DNA from: Microbacterium sp.
Lineage (GTDB): Bacteria > Actinomycetota > Actinomycetes > Actinomycetales > Microbacteriaceae
DNA length: 7,585 bases
Assembly: GCF_003248605.1 (NCBI RefSeq)
Contig: NZ_QFPF01000116.1
Location: forward strand, 1-7,585
Direction of reading: 5' to 3'
Below the pieces are notes generated by a model. That model saw only the letters and a list, made by a program, of their open reading frames with translations. It had not been told where the DNA came from and ran no database searches. How positions within the stretch are numbered: position 1 is the first letter of the stretch; every line of letters starts with the position of its first letter. Positions 1-6,952 of this stretch are shown one piece after another. Made by a program: the position numbers and the translations under genes.

Positions 1-957
1 CGACCGGGTGGTGCCGAACTCGCTCTTGAACTCGTGCCAGGTGCCGCCGTCGATGAGGCGATCGATCACGACGCGCGGATCGTACGGCGCGGCAGCTTCG
101 AGGGGTACGACATCGACGAGTGTCGCCGGATCCTCGGCCGGCGGCGTCGTGGTCTCCACCCGCCAGATCTGCGGCTGGGGTGGGGGCAGGGTGCGCACGA
201 TGTCGCGGACGATCTCGAGGGCGTGCGCATCGTCGTCGGCGAGGTGATCGATGACGCCCGAACGTCTGGCGTGCAGGTCTCCGCCGCCGAGTTCTTCGGC
301 CGTGACCACCTCTCCGATCGCGGCCTTCACCAGCGGCGGCCCGCCGAGGAAGATCGTGCCCGTGCCGCGCACGATCACGCTCTCATCGCTCATCGCCGGT
401 ACGTACGCGCCGCCGGCCGTGCAGGAGCCCATCACCGCCGCGATCTGCGGGATGCCGGCCGCCGAGAGCCGCGACTGCGCATAGAAGATCCGCCCGAAGT
501 GATCACGATCGGGGAAGACCTCGTCCTGCAACGGAAGGTAGGCGCCGCCGGAATCGACGAGGCAGACGCAGGGCAGCTTGTTCTCGGCGGCGATCTCGAG
601 CGCGCGCAGGTGCTTCTTGACGGTGAGGGGGAAGTAGGTGCCGCCTTTGACGGTCGCGTCGTTGCAGATGACCATGATGTGGCGGCCGTGCACGAGCCCG
701 ATACCGGCGATCACGCCCGCTGCCGGAGCCTCACCGTCGTACATCCCCCACGCCGCGAGAGGCGCGATCTCGAGGAACGGGCTGCCCGGATCGAGGAGTC
801 GCTCCACACGCTCGCGCGGCAGCAGCTTGCCTCGGGAGAGGTGACGATCGCGCGCGGCCCGCGGTCCCCCCTGCGCGACGGTGGCAAGGCGTCGTCGCAG
901 CTGCTCGGCGAGAGTGCGCTGGGTCGGCGGGGCTTCTGCCTCGGCTCGTTCGATCAT
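1..957 (-). CDS. accD1: Acyl-CoA carboxylase carboxyltransferase (beta) subunit, methylcrotonyl-CoA carboxylase type; 3' end cut by window edge
   Basis: This is the carboxyltransferase subunit of a biotin-dependent acyl-CoA carboxylase. It moves carboxyl from carboxybiotin to an acyl-CoA, most likely 3-methylcrotonyl-CoA in leucine breakdown, in the cytosol. The 319 visible residues include the N-terminal [19 protein letters not shown] block (about 41-59), [15 protein letters not shown] (135-149) and [17 protein letters not shown] (176-192). The two Gly-rich loops form the oxyanion holes in this family. The wording of these motifs matches methylcrotonyl-CoA rather than propionyl-CoA carboxylase subunits. 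Family members are usually about 530 residues, so roughly 200 C-terminal residues lie beyond position 1. The ATG at 957 is chosen because GGAG (963-966) sits 5 bases upstream and homology begins soon after. The biotin-carrying alpha subunit is presumably downstream, off the window. The gene is divergent from a TetR regulator and shares its operator region. The family is secure; substrate specificity is inferred. Confidence 0.93.
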   Translation of the reverse strand, partial: MIERAEAEAPPTQRTLAEQLRRRLATVAQGGPRAARDRHLSRGKLLPRERVERLLDPGSPFLEIAPLAAWGMYDGEAPAAGVIAGIGLVHGRHIMVICNDATVKGGTYFPLTVKKHLRALEIAAENKLPCVCLVDSGGAYLPLQDEVFPDRDHFGRIFYAQSRLSAAGIPQIAAVMGSCTAGGAYVPAMSDESVIVRGTGTIFLGGPPLVKAAIGEVVTAEELGGGDLHARRSGVIDHLADDDAHALEIVRDIVRTLPPPQPQIWRVETTTPPAEDPATLVDVVPLEAAAPYDPRVVIDRLIDGGTWHEFKSEFGTTRS

Positions 958-978
958 GGCGTCTCCGTCGATCGCCGC

Positions 979-992
979 GGGCGTTGCCGCCC
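979..992 (-). other. Small GNRA-tetraloop hairpin in the accD1 leader
   Basis: Read on the minus strand this is GGGCG-GCAA-CGCCC, a 5-bp all-GC stem closed by a GCAA (GNRA) tetraloop. It lies between the 1006-1021 inverted repeat and the accD1 ribosome-binding site. It could stabilise the 5' leader of the transcript. Short GC stems are common by chance in DNA this GC-rich, and no run of T follows, so it is not a terminator. Confidence 0.25.
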
Positions 993-1005
993 CGTTCGAC
1001 TTTCG

Positions 1006-1021
1006 GTTAGTGTTCACTAAC
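1006..1021. promoter_or_regulatory. TetR-type operator: 7-2-7 inverted repeat GTTAGTG-TT-CACTAAC
   Basis: The repeat has perfect 7-base arms around a 2-base centre. It is markedly AT-richer than its surroundings and lies in the 93-base gap between the divergent accD1 and TetR genes, 48 bases from the accD1 start and 29 from the TetR start. Size and symmetry fit the operators of TetR dimers, which commonly repress both themselves and the divergent neighbour. The adjacent TetR protein is the obvious candidate ligand. That pairing is inferred from position, not shown. No convincing -35/-10 pair could be fixed for either gene, although TACTCT at 1033-1038 is a possible -10 for the TetR gene. Confidence 0.7.
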
Positions 1022-1050
1022 TGACAGCAGACTACTCTGGGAGGCGGGAC

Positions 1051-1656
1051 GTGGCAACAGTCCGGGATGTCACGCCCGCCCCGCGCTCCGCTCGCGCCCT
1101 CGCCAAGGCCGAGCGTCGTGACGAACTGATCCGGACCGCCACTCGCCTGTTCGCCGAGCGGGGGTTCTCCGGAGTGGGCATCGAGGATCTCGGCGCGGCG
1201 GCGGGGATCTCGGGTCCGGCCGTGTATCGCCACTTCGCCACCAAGCAGGCGCTGCTGGGGGCGATCCTGCGCGAGGCGAGCGAGCAGCTGCACGAGGACG
1301 GCGCCGAGGTTGCGGCATCCACACCCGATCCCGCGAAGCGTCTGGATGCGCTCATCGCATTCCACATCGACTTCGCGGTGCGCAGTCCCGACGTCATCCG
1401 CGTTCAGGACCGTGACCTCGCCGCCCTGTCCGACGAGGATCGCGCCGCCGTCCGGCGCCTGCAGCGTGCCTACGTCGAGCTCTGGGTGGCCGCGCTGCGC
1501 GCCGAGGACCCGGCGCGCGCCGTCGCCGAGGCCCGCCTTCGTGCACACGCCGCCTTCGGGCTCATGAACTCCACGCCGCATGCGGGGGCAGGCGCGACGG
1601 ATGCGGCGGCCCGCGCCGTGCTCACCGCAATGGCCCGCGCGGCGCTGCGCGCCTGA
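1051..1656 (+). CDS. TetR/AcrR-family transcriptional regulator, probable repressor of the divergent accD1 operon
   Basis: This is a 201-residue one-component regulator of normal TetR length. The N-terminal DNA-binding domain spans about residues 22-70. Its first helix contains [20 protein letters not shown], and the recognition region [18 protein letters not shown] (52-69) is a textbook TetR helix-turn-helix. The C-terminal part (about 80-201) is helical and ligand-binding by analogy, and too divergent to name the ligand. The GTG at 1051 is chosen because GGGAGG (1039-1044) lies 6 bases upstream. It is divergent from the carboxylase gene, with a perfect inverted repeat between them. TetR genes next to accD1-type leucine/acyl-CoA clusters are common in actinobacteria, for example beside accD1-accA1-fadE19 in mycobacteria. 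An acyl-CoA or related effector is therefore plausible but unproven. The phosphoesterase gene begins 49 bases downstream on the same strand, so read-through is possible. Confidence 0.9.
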   Translation: MATVRDVTPAPRSARALAKAERRDELIRTATRLFAERGFSGVGIEDLGAAAGISGPAVYRHFATKQALLGAILREASEQLHEDGAEVAASTPDPAKRLDALIAFHIDFAVRSPDVIRVQDRDLAALSDEDRAAVRRLQRAYVELWVAALRAEDPARAVAEARLRAHAAFGLMNSTPHAGAGATDAAARAVLTAMARAALRA

Positions 1657-1705
1657 CCCCACCGCCGCGCCGATACGCTGACTGCGGCGCAGAAGGGGGC
1701 ACGAC

Positions 1706-3496
1706 ATGGCGGATGAGGACTCACTCGAGCGGGAGCACGCGTCGCAGCGCAGCCGCCGCGACTTTCTGCGCGCAGGCGGGTACGCCGCCGCGGGACTGCT
1801 CGTCGGCGGGGTCGCCGGAGGCGCCGCCGGTGCGGCGTTCGGGCATGCCGCGGGCGTGCGCGAGTCGGGGTCGGCGGCCCAGGAGGTTCGCGACGAGCCG
1901 GGGTTCGCCCACGTGGTCGTGCTGATGGGCGAGAACCGCTCCTTCGACAACCTCCTCGGATGGCTGTACACCCCCGCGACGATCCCGGCGGGCGAGAGAT
2001 TCGCGGGCCTCGCGTTCGGCGAGTACGCCAATGCCGATCAGGACGGCACGAGCGTGCCGGCGCACGTCTACACAGGCTCGACCGATGTCATCATGGGCTC
2101 GCCCAACCCCGATCCGGGCGAGGAGTTCCCGCATGTGAACACCCAGCTCTTCGGCACCGTGCGGCCCGAGGGCAATCGACGCCTGTGGGTCGACGAGATG
2201 GCCGCCCCCTACAACGCACCCGACGCCGACGCGACGCCGACGATGGAGGGATTCGTCGCCGACTACCGCATCAACTACGAGCGGATGCACCGGGGCAAGG
2301 CTCCGAGCGCCGAAGAGGTCGCGCAGATCATGGGCGGATTCTCGCCCGAGATGCTGCCTGTGCTCTCGACCCTCGCTCGCGAGTTCGCCGTCTTCGACAA
2401 CTGGTTCGCCGCGGTGCCGAGCCAGACCTACTGCAACCGGTCGTTCTTCCACGCCTCGACCTCGCACGGCTACGTGACCAACCGGGGCGGCAGCGGCTAC
2501 GCCAAGTGGCTGGACGCGAACCCGGATCCGACGATCTTCAATCGCCTCGAAGAGGCGGGGATCAGTTGGAAGATCTACTTCGACGAACTCCAGCTCGTCT
2601 CACTCACGGGTGTCATGCACGCCCCTGTGCTCGAGCAGTACTGGCGCACCGGACGCTTCGGCTACATGTCGGAGTTCTTCGACGAGGCGGCGGCGGGCAC
2701 CCTGCCCGCCTATGCATTCATCGAGCCGCGCATGGTGTACAACCACAACGACTTCCACCCGCCGTTCGGGGCGCTGCGCGAGAGCGAGGTCGACGGCGAA
2801 TACATCGCCGATTCGGCCGATTCGGACGTGCGCGCGGGCGAGGCGCTCGTGGCGAGCGTGTACGACGCGGTCCGCACGAGCGCGAGCGCCGACGGATCGA
2901 ACGCCCTCAACACCCTGCTGCTGATCACTTTCGACGAGCACGGCGGCACCTACGATCACATGCCGCCGCCGCGCGCGACACCCCCCACAGCGGACGCACC
3001 CGCCGGCGAGATGGGATTCGCGTTCGACCGGCTCGGGCTGCGTGTGCCGGCGATCGCCGTCTCGGCCTACACGCGACGCGGGACGATCGTGCACGACGAG
3101 ATGCACCACGCCGCCGTGATTCGCACCCTCTGCCGCCTGCACGGGCTCGCACCGCTGACACGTCGCGATGAGGGGGCGAACGACCTGTTCGCGATCGTCA
3201 ACCTCGACGCTCCCCGCGACCCCGCGACGTGGCCCGCCGTGCACCCGATGTGGGTGCAGCAGAACGCGGAGGAGGACGCACTCGCCGACCTCGCCCACGG
3301 CAAGCATCGCCTGAAGCCCCTGAGTCAGCCCGGCAAGGGTCTGCTCGGCCTGCTGCAGGCCCGCTACGGTCAGCCCGGCGACCCCGAGCCGCAGACCTAC
3401 GCCGAAGCGCACGCGGTGCTCGCCGCGCACGCTCCCGGGCTCTTCTATCCCAAGGTCGACGCGTCGCCGTCTGCGTCGCCCGCCGCGTCCGCGTGA
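1706..3496 (+). CDS. Tat-exported alkaline-phosphatase-fold phosphoesterase (phospholipase C / acid phosphatase family)
   Basis: This 596-residue protein belongs to the phosphoesterase family that holds bacterial phospholipases C and AcpA-type acid phosphatases (Pfam PF04185). A twin-arginine signal is clear: [10 protein letters not shown] at 16-25, then a Gly/Ala-rich hydrophobic stretch to about residue 49, so folded export through Tat is expected. Family motifs are in order. [12 protein letters not shown] starts at 74 and includes the metal-ligand pair Glu76-Asn77. [10 protein letters not shown] (238-247) matches the nucleophile segment, with Thr241 the likely nucleophile. [14 protein letters not shown] spans 340-353. 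[15 protein letters not shown] starts at 408, with Asp410, Glu411 and His412. The tail is an Ala/Ser/Pro-rich stretch, and the C-terminal repeat domains of the large haemolytic phospholipases are not seen. A SD-like AAGGGGG (1693-1699) precedes the ATG. A weak -10-like TACGCT (1674-1679) leaves open whether it is co-transcribed with the TetR gene. The substrate (phospholipid, nucleotide or other phosphoester) cannot be read from sequence. Confidence 0.9.
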   Translation: MADEDSLEREHASQRSRRDFLRAGGYAAAGLLVGGVAGGAAGAAFGHAAGVRESGSAAQEVRDEPGFAHVVVLMGENRSFDNLLGWLYTPATIPAGERFAGLAFGEYANADQDGTSVPAHVYTGSTDVIMGSPNPDPGEEFPHVNTQLFGTVRPEGNRRLWVDEMAAPYNAPDADATPTMEGFVADYRINYERMHRGKAPSAEEVAQIMGGFSPEMLPVLSTLAREFAVFDNWFAAVPSQTYCNRSFFHASTSHGYVTNRGGSGYAKWLDANPDPTIFNRLEEAGISWKIYFDELQLVSLTGVMHAPVLEQYWRTGRFGYMSEFFDEAAAGTLPAYAFIEPRMVYNHNDFHPPFGALRESEVDGEYIADSADSDVRAGEALVASVYDAVRTSASADGSNALNTLLLITFDEHGGTYDHMPPPRATPPTADAPAGEMGFAFDRLGLRVPAIAVSAYTRRGTIVHDEMHHAAVIRTLCRLHGLAPLTRRDEGANDLFAIVNLDAPRDPATWPAVHPMWVQQNAEEDALADLAHGKHRLKPLSQPGKGLLGLLQARYGQPGDPEPQTYAEAHAVLAAHAPGLFYPKVDASPSASPAASA

Positions 3497-3497
3497 C

Positions 3498-4601
3498 TCA
3501 TGCGTAGAGCATCGCCCGTGCGGGATCGGTCAGCAGCATCCCGAGATCGGCGAGGAAGCGCCCACCCTCGGCTCCGTCGACGAGCCGATGATCGAACGAC
3601 AGCGAGAGCGTCATGATCTCGCGCAGCGCGATCTCACCCCCGTGCTCCCACGGCCGTCGCCGCACGGCGCCGAGGGCGAGGATGCCCGCCTCGCCCGGAT
3701 TCAGGATCGGCGTGCCGGCATCCACCCCGAAGACGCCGATGTTCGAGATCGTGAATGTTCCGCCCGTCATCGCAGTGGGGCTCGTGCGACCCTCGCGGGC
3801 CGTGCGGGCCAGCTCGTCGACGGCGTCGGCGAGCGCGGGGAGCGCAAGAGCGTCGGCGCCCCGGACGACAGGCACGACGAGTCCGCGCTCCGTCGCCACC
3901 GCGATGCCGAGGTTCACCGCGGTGTGACGCACGATCTCGCCGGCGGCGTCGTCCCACGACGCGTTCAGCTCGGGATGACAGGCAAGCGTCAGACATACCG
4001 CGCGCGCGGTGACCGTCAGGATGCCGATCCTGTGGGCCGAGAGAGACCGGTCCGCGCGGAGCGCGTCCACCAGCTCGACGCTGCGTGTCACGTCGACGTC
4101 GAGGAACGTCGTGACGTGGGGCGCGGTGAAGGCGCTTCGCACCATGGCCTCGGCCGTGCGGCGTCGCAGTCCGCGGATCGGAACCCGCTCGTCCGCTCGC
4201 GTTTCGGCGACCGCGGGCTGCTCTGTACGCGGCGCCGGCGGTTCGGCAGGGCGCGGGATGCGGGGACGCCGATGCGGGCGTCCGGCCGGAGACGCGGGCG
4301 CGCCGTAGCCGACGAGGTGCGGGGCCGGCCCCGCGTCGGGTCCGGCGTCGAGCACGGGCTCGCCATCCTCGTCGAGCGTGATGATGCCACCACCGACGGG
4401 CACGGTCTGACCGACGTCGGCGAGCAGTTCGCGTACGGTCCCGGCGCACGGCGAGGGGAGCTCGACGACCGCCTTGGCGGTCTCGACCTCGGCGATCGTC
4501 TGATTCAGATCGACGTGCTCCCCCACCGCCACCTGCCAGTGCACGAGTTCGGCGTCGGTGAGGCCCTCTCCGAGGTCCGGCAACGCGAAGGTGTAGGTCA
4601 C
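3498..4601 (-). CDS. bkdC: Branched-chain 2-oxoacid dehydrogenase E2 (dihydrolipoamide acyltransferase), lacking the subunit-binding domain
   Basis: E2 core of a 2-oxoacid dehydrogenase: it accepts the acyl group from E1 on a swinging lipoyl arm and passes it to CoA. Residues 1-78 form a lipoyl domain with VETAKAVVELPSP, where Lys43 is the lipoylation site. Residues 139-367 form the catalytic acyltransferase domain, starting RVPIRGLRRRTAEAMV. It contains FTISNIGVFG and ends with DHRLVDG, whose His338 and Asp342 are the catalytic pair. The linker (about 84-138) keeps the LVGYGA motif seen before the peripheral subunit-binding domain in actinobacterial E2s, but what follows is only about 40 Pro/Arg/Ala-rich residues. 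The usual 35-residue E1/E3-binding domain is missing. At 367 residues the protein is shorter than the typical 420-480. The GTG at 4601 is chosen because it overlaps the bkdB stop (GTGA), has GGGGGTG upstream and starts directly at the lipoyl fold; a longer ATG start at 4763 adds 54 non-homologous residues. Confidence 0.93.
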   Translation of the reverse strand: MTYTFALPDLGEGLTDAELVHWQVAVGEHVDLNQTIAEVETAKAVVELPSPCAGTVRELLADVGQTVPVGGGIITLDEDGEPVLDAGPDAGPAPHLVGYGAPASPAGRPHRRPRIPRPAEPPAPRTEQPAVAETRADERVPIRGLRRRTAEAMVRSAFTAPHVTTFLDVDVTRSVELVDALRADRSLSAHRIGILTVTARAVCLTLACHPELNASWDDAAGEIVRHTAVNLGIAVATERGLVVPVVRGADALALPALADAVDELARTAREGRTSPTAMTGGTFTISNIGVFGVDAGTPILNPGEAGILALGAVRRRPWEHGGEIALREIMTLSLSFDHRLVDGAEGGRFLADLGMLLTDPARAMLYA

Positions 4602-5608
4602 AGCGTCACCCCCGTGAGTGAGTTCGGTCGGCCGAGCACCCGGTCCACACCGTCGAGGATGCGGTCGAGATCCGGCAGATGATGGCGTTCGAGCTTGGCG
4701 GGCGGGTACGGGATGTCGTGCCCGGTCACCCGGACGGGCGCGGCCGAGAGATCGGCGAAGCACCGCTCCGTGACTCCCGCGACGATCTCGGCGCCCAGTC
4801 CCCCTTGGAGCGCCGCCTCGTGGGTCACCACGACGCGCCCCGTTCTGCGCACGGACGCATCGAGGGTCGCGTGATCGATCGGCGAGAGCGAGCGCAGGTC
4901 GACCACCTCGATCGACACGCCCTCATCCTCGGCCGCGAGGGCGGCATCCAGCGCCACGGCCACCTGCGCGCCGTACGTGACGAGAGTGACGTCCCTTCCC
5001 GGGCGCATGATGCGCGCAAGACCCATCGGCGGCGCATCGGCGAGGCTGCGGTCGAGGTCCACCTCACCCTTGCTGTGATACAGCCGCTTGGGTTCGAAGA
5101 ACACCACGGGATCGTCGCAGGCGATCGCCTGCCGCAGCATGGTGTACGCATCGCCGGGGTGGGATACCGCGACCACGCGGAGCCCCGCCGTGTGCACGAA
5201 GTACGCCTCGGGGGATTCGGAGTGATGTTCGGCGGCACCCACGCCGCCTGCCCACGGCACCCGGATCGTCAGCGGCATTTTCACGCGCCCGCGGGTGCGA
5301 TAGTGCAGCTTCGCGACCTGGCAGACGATCTGATCGAAGGCGGGGTAGATGAAGCCGTCGAACTGGATCTCGACGACCGGCCGGAAGCCGCGGTACGCGA
5401 GGCCGACGGCCGTGCCGACGATGCCCGCTTCGGCGAGAGGGGTGTCGATGATCCTGTCGGCACCGAACTCTGCCAGCAGGCCGTCGGTCACACGGAAGAC
5501 ACCGCCGAGGCGCCCGATGTCCTCGCCCATGACGAGCACGCGCGGGTCGTCCGTCATCGCACGGTGCAGCCCTGCGCCGATCGCGCGGGCCATCGTCATC
5601 TCGCTCAT
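4598..5608 (-). CDS. bkdB: Branched-chain 2-oxoacid dehydrogenase E1 beta subunit
   Basis: Beta half of the thiamine-diphosphate-dependent E1, which decarboxylates branched-chain 2-oxoacids together with the alpha subunit and transfers the acyl group to the lipoyl arm of E2. It is 336 residues, the usual length. Visible motifs are MGEDIGRLGGVFRVTDGL (27-44) and DTPLAEAGIVGTAVGLA (55-71), in which Glu60 is the cofactor-activating glutamate by family alignment. EHHSESPEAYFVHTAGL (127-143) is typical of the branched-chain rather than the pyruvate group. The C-terminal transketolase-like domain carries VTYGAQVAVALDAA and EVVDLRSLSPID. The ATG at 5608 overlaps the bkdA stop (ATGA) and has GGGGAGG (5616-5622) 7 bases upstream. 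Its own stop overlaps the bkdC GTG start. Tight overlaps on both sides argue for translational coupling and balanced subunit supply. Confidence 0.95.
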   Translation of the reverse strand: MSEMTMARAIGAGLHRAMTDDPRVLVMGEDIGRLGGVFRVTDGLLAEFGADRIIDTPLAEAGIVGTAVGLAYRGFRPVVEIQFDGFIYPAFDQIVCQVAKLHYRTRGRVKMPLTIRVPWAGGVGAAEHHSESPEAYFVHTAGLRVVAVSHPGDAYTMLRQAIACDDPVVFFEPKRLYHSKGEVDLDRSLADAPPMGLARIMRPGRDVTLVTYGAQVAVALDAALAAEDEGVSIEVVDLRSLSPIDHATLDASVRRTGRVVVTHEAALQGGLGAEIVAGVTERCFADLSAAPVRVTGHDIPYPPAKLERHHLPDLDRILDGVDRVLGRPNSLTGVTL

Positions 5609-6795
5609 CGTGCGTCCTCCCCGTCGTGGCCGGCGTCGACGAACCCGTCGAGGTAGGCGGCGAAGTGGGCGCGCTCCCGCGCGATCGCGGTGTGGGGCTC
5701 GGCGTACACGTCGTCGAAGACGGCGAGCGGGGCGCGGGATCGGTAGGTCAGGGCTGCCTCGCGCACCGCCCGCGCGAGTGCATCGCATCGGGCGGCGACA
5801 TCCGCGGCGACTTCGTCGTCGAAGGCGCCCTGCGCGCGCAGATGCCGTTCCACGCGGGCGAGCGGGTCGCGGTGCCCCCAGCGATCCACCTCCGCATCCC
5901 GGCGGTAGCGGGTCGGGTCGTCGGCCGTCGTGTGCGGCCCCATGCGGTAGGTCACCGCCTCGATGTAGGCGGGTCCGCGACCCGATCGCGCATGATCCGC
6001 CGCCCACCGCATCGCTGCGAAGCACGCCAGGACGTCGTTGCCGTCCACCCGCAGACTCGGGATGCCGTAGCCCGGCGCCCGCCCGGCCAGGGGGCGCCGC
6101 GCCTGCACGCCCACGGGTTCGCTGATGGCCCAGTGGTTGTTCTGGCACACGAAGACGACGGGTGCGCGGAAGGACGACGCGAACACCATCGCCTCGTGCA
6201 CATCCCCCTGACTGCTCGCGCCGTCGCCGAAGTACGCCACTGAGATCTCCCGCTCGGCGGCCTCGACCGGCGACGCCGCGCCCGCCGTGCCGCCCCGCTC
6301 GAGCGCGGCGTCCCGCTGGATGCCCATCGCGTACCCGACGGCGTGCAGCGTCTGCGCGCCGATGATGATCTGGGGCGGCGCCATCCGCACCGCCGCGGGA
6401 TCCCACGACGAGTTCTCCTCCCCGCGCCAGACGCGGATCAGGTCGACGGGCGCGGCGCCCCTCACCCACGCCAGACCGTGCTCGCGGTAACTCGGGAAGA
6501 CGAAGTCGGCGGCGTGCAGCGCCCGGCCCGTGCCGACCTGCGCGGCTTCCTGCCCGAGGCACGGCGCCCAGAGTGCGAGCTGACCCTGCCGCTGGAGGGC
6601 CACGCCCTCGCGATCGAGTCGCCGAACGATGCTCATATCGGTGAACAGACCGCGCAGAAGGTCGGCGTCGACATCCGCGATGTACGGATCGAGCGTGGGA
6701 TCCGGGTGGCGTTCGCCCTCGGCGTCCAGCACCTGGGCGAGGTCGTCGTCCGCGGCGATCGCGCCGGGGTGGACAGTGGAGATCGGGTGCGTCAT
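5605..6795 (-). CDS. bkdA: Branched-chain 2-oxoacid dehydrogenase E1 alpha subunit
   Basis: Alpha half of the E1 decarboxylase acting on the 2-oxoacids of leucine, isoleucine and valine. It is 396 residues. The thiamine-diphosphate/Mg motif runs from GDGASSQGD (190-198) to the paired Asn at 219-220 (VCQNNHW). YRMGPHTTADDPTRYR (283-298) is the conserved loop that distinguishes branched-chain E1 alpha from pyruvate E1 alpha. FPSYREHG (100-107) and QTLHAVGYAMGIQ (148-160) are further family blocks. Between GIQ and the GDG motif there are about 20 extra Ala/Gly/Glu-rich residues (about 162-182), apparently a surface insertion. The ATG at 6795 is chosen because AGGAGGG (6801-6807) lies 5 bases upstream; the reading frame stays open to 7446 only as a shadow over the divergent Lrp gene. 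First gene of bkdA-bkdB-bkdC, with a good promoter candidate at 6866-6893. No lipoamide dehydrogenase gene follows, so E3 must be encoded elsewhere. Confidence 0.95.
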   Translation of the reverse strand: MTHPISTVHPGAIAADDDLAQVLDAEGERHPDPTLDPYIADVDADLLRGLFTDMSIVRRLDREGVALQRQGQLALWAPCLGQEAAQVGTGRALHAADFVFPSYREHGLAWVRGAAPVDLIRVWRGEENSSWDPAAVRMAPPQIIIGAQTLHAVGYAMGIQRDAALERGGTAGAASPVEAAEREISVAYFGDGASSQGDVHEAMVFASSFRAPVVFVCQNNHWAISEPVGVQARRPLAGRAPGYGIPSLRVDGNDVLACFAAMRWAADHARSGRGPAYIEAVTYRMGPHTTADDPTRYRRDAEVDRWGHRDPLARVERHLRAQGAFDDEVAADVAARCDALARAVREAALTYRSRAPLAVFDDVYAEPHTAIARERAHFAAYLDGFVDAGHDGEDAR

Positions 6796-6842
6796 CGCGG
6801 CCCTCCTGGGTCTCGTCGGTCCTTGTGGGACGCTGTCGAGCT

Positions 6843-6858
6843 GCGGCGTCGTCGCCGC
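6843..6858 (-). other. GC-rich hairpin at the predicted 5' end of the bkd mRNA
   Basis: On the minus strand this reads GCGGCG-ACGA-CGCCGC, a perfect 6-bp stem with a 4-base loop. If the promoter at 6866-6893 is used, transcription would begin around 6858-6860, putting this stem at the very 5' end of the leader, well clear of the ribosome-binding site at 6801-6807. Such terminal stems can protect mRNA from decay. Chance occurrence in GC-rich DNA is a real alternative. Confidence 0.3.
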
Positions 6859-6865
6859 TGATTCG

Positions 6866-6893
6866 AGTGTACGAAGATTCGCACGACGCTCAA
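6866..6893 (-). promoter_or_regulatory. Sigma-70-type promoter candidate for bkdABC
   Basis: Reading the minus strand, TTGAGC (6893-6888) serves as -35 and TACACT (6871-6866) as -10, separated by 16 bases. Each matches the consensus hexamer at 4 of 6 positions, and the -10 has the TAnnnT core common in actinobacteria. Predicted start is near 6859, giving a leader of roughly 60 bases before the bkdA ATG. The -35 box coincides with one arm of the inverted repeat at 6888-6914, which would let a bound regulator block or contact polymerase. Confidence 0.5.
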
Positions 6894-6914
6894 GCATGCG
6901 CGTGCGTATTGAGC
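6888..6914. promoter_or_regulatory. Inverted repeat GCTCAA-N15-TTGAGC between bkdA and the Lrp gene, possible Lrp/AsnC site
   Basis: Two 6-base arms with a 15-base spacer lie between the divergent bkdA and Lrp genes. The left arm is the -35 box of the bkdA promoter candidate. Lrp-family proteins bind loosely conserved, imperfect repeats near their own and neighbouring promoters, so the position fits an Lrp target. The inner bases do not extend the symmetry and the arms are short, so this remains a candidate only. Confidence 0.35.
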
Positions 6915-6946
6915 AGGATGCGCCGAAGTGGCGGGTCGCATCGTGA

Positions 6947-6952
6947 TAAAGT
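6947..6952 (+). promoter_or_regulatory. -10 element (TAAAGT) placing transcription start at or next to the Lrp ATG; possible leaderless mRNA
   Basis: TAAAGT fits the TAnnnT core of actinobacterial -10 boxes and ends 8 bases before the ATG at 6961, so transcription would start at about 6959-6961. No Shine-Dalgarno sequence is visible between it and the ATG, which agrees with a leaderless transcript. No good -35 hexamer is found at 16-18 bases spacing, which lowers confidence. Confidence 0.35.

Noticed and set aside
34..1020. Open frame of 328 codons on the plus strand
   Set aside because: It lies antisense to accD1, whose protein has unmistakable carboxyltransferase motifs. The antisense product is Arg/Asp-rich with no recognisable domain, as expected for a GC-rich shadow frame.
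1721..3430. Minus-strand open frames of 248 and 276 codons opposite the phosphoesterase
   Set aside because: Shadow frames of a gene with intact metal-binding and Tat motifs; their products are Arg/Val/His-rich without domains.
3500..3530. Possible terminator stems (ATGC/GCAT and CCCG/CGGG) after the phosphoesterase
   Set aside because: The stems are only 4 bp, there is no T-run, and they lie inside bkdC coding sequence.
4088..4400. A frameshift hiding the missing E2 subunit-binding domain
   Set aside because: Neither of the other two minus-strand frames contains the characteristic Arg-x-Leu-Ala-x-Glu and Gly-x-Gly-x-x-Gly-Arg pattern; the linker frame is open and joins two normal domains.
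4602..4763. Longer bkdC start at 4763
   Set aside because: It would overlap bkdB by more than 160 bases and add 54 Arg/Pro-rich residues before the lipoyl domain, whereas GTG at 4601 gives a coupled GTGA overlap.
3588..5656. Two long plus-strand open frames (364 and 325 codons) opposite bkdC and bkdB
   Set aside because: Both are mirror frames of genes with clear catalytic motifs, have no Shine-Dalgarno and show no family resemblance.
6862..6875. TTCG-N6-CGAA inverted repeat exactly surrounding the bkdA -10 box
   Set aside because: Four-base arms arise often by chance. There is no further symmetry and no matching second copy.
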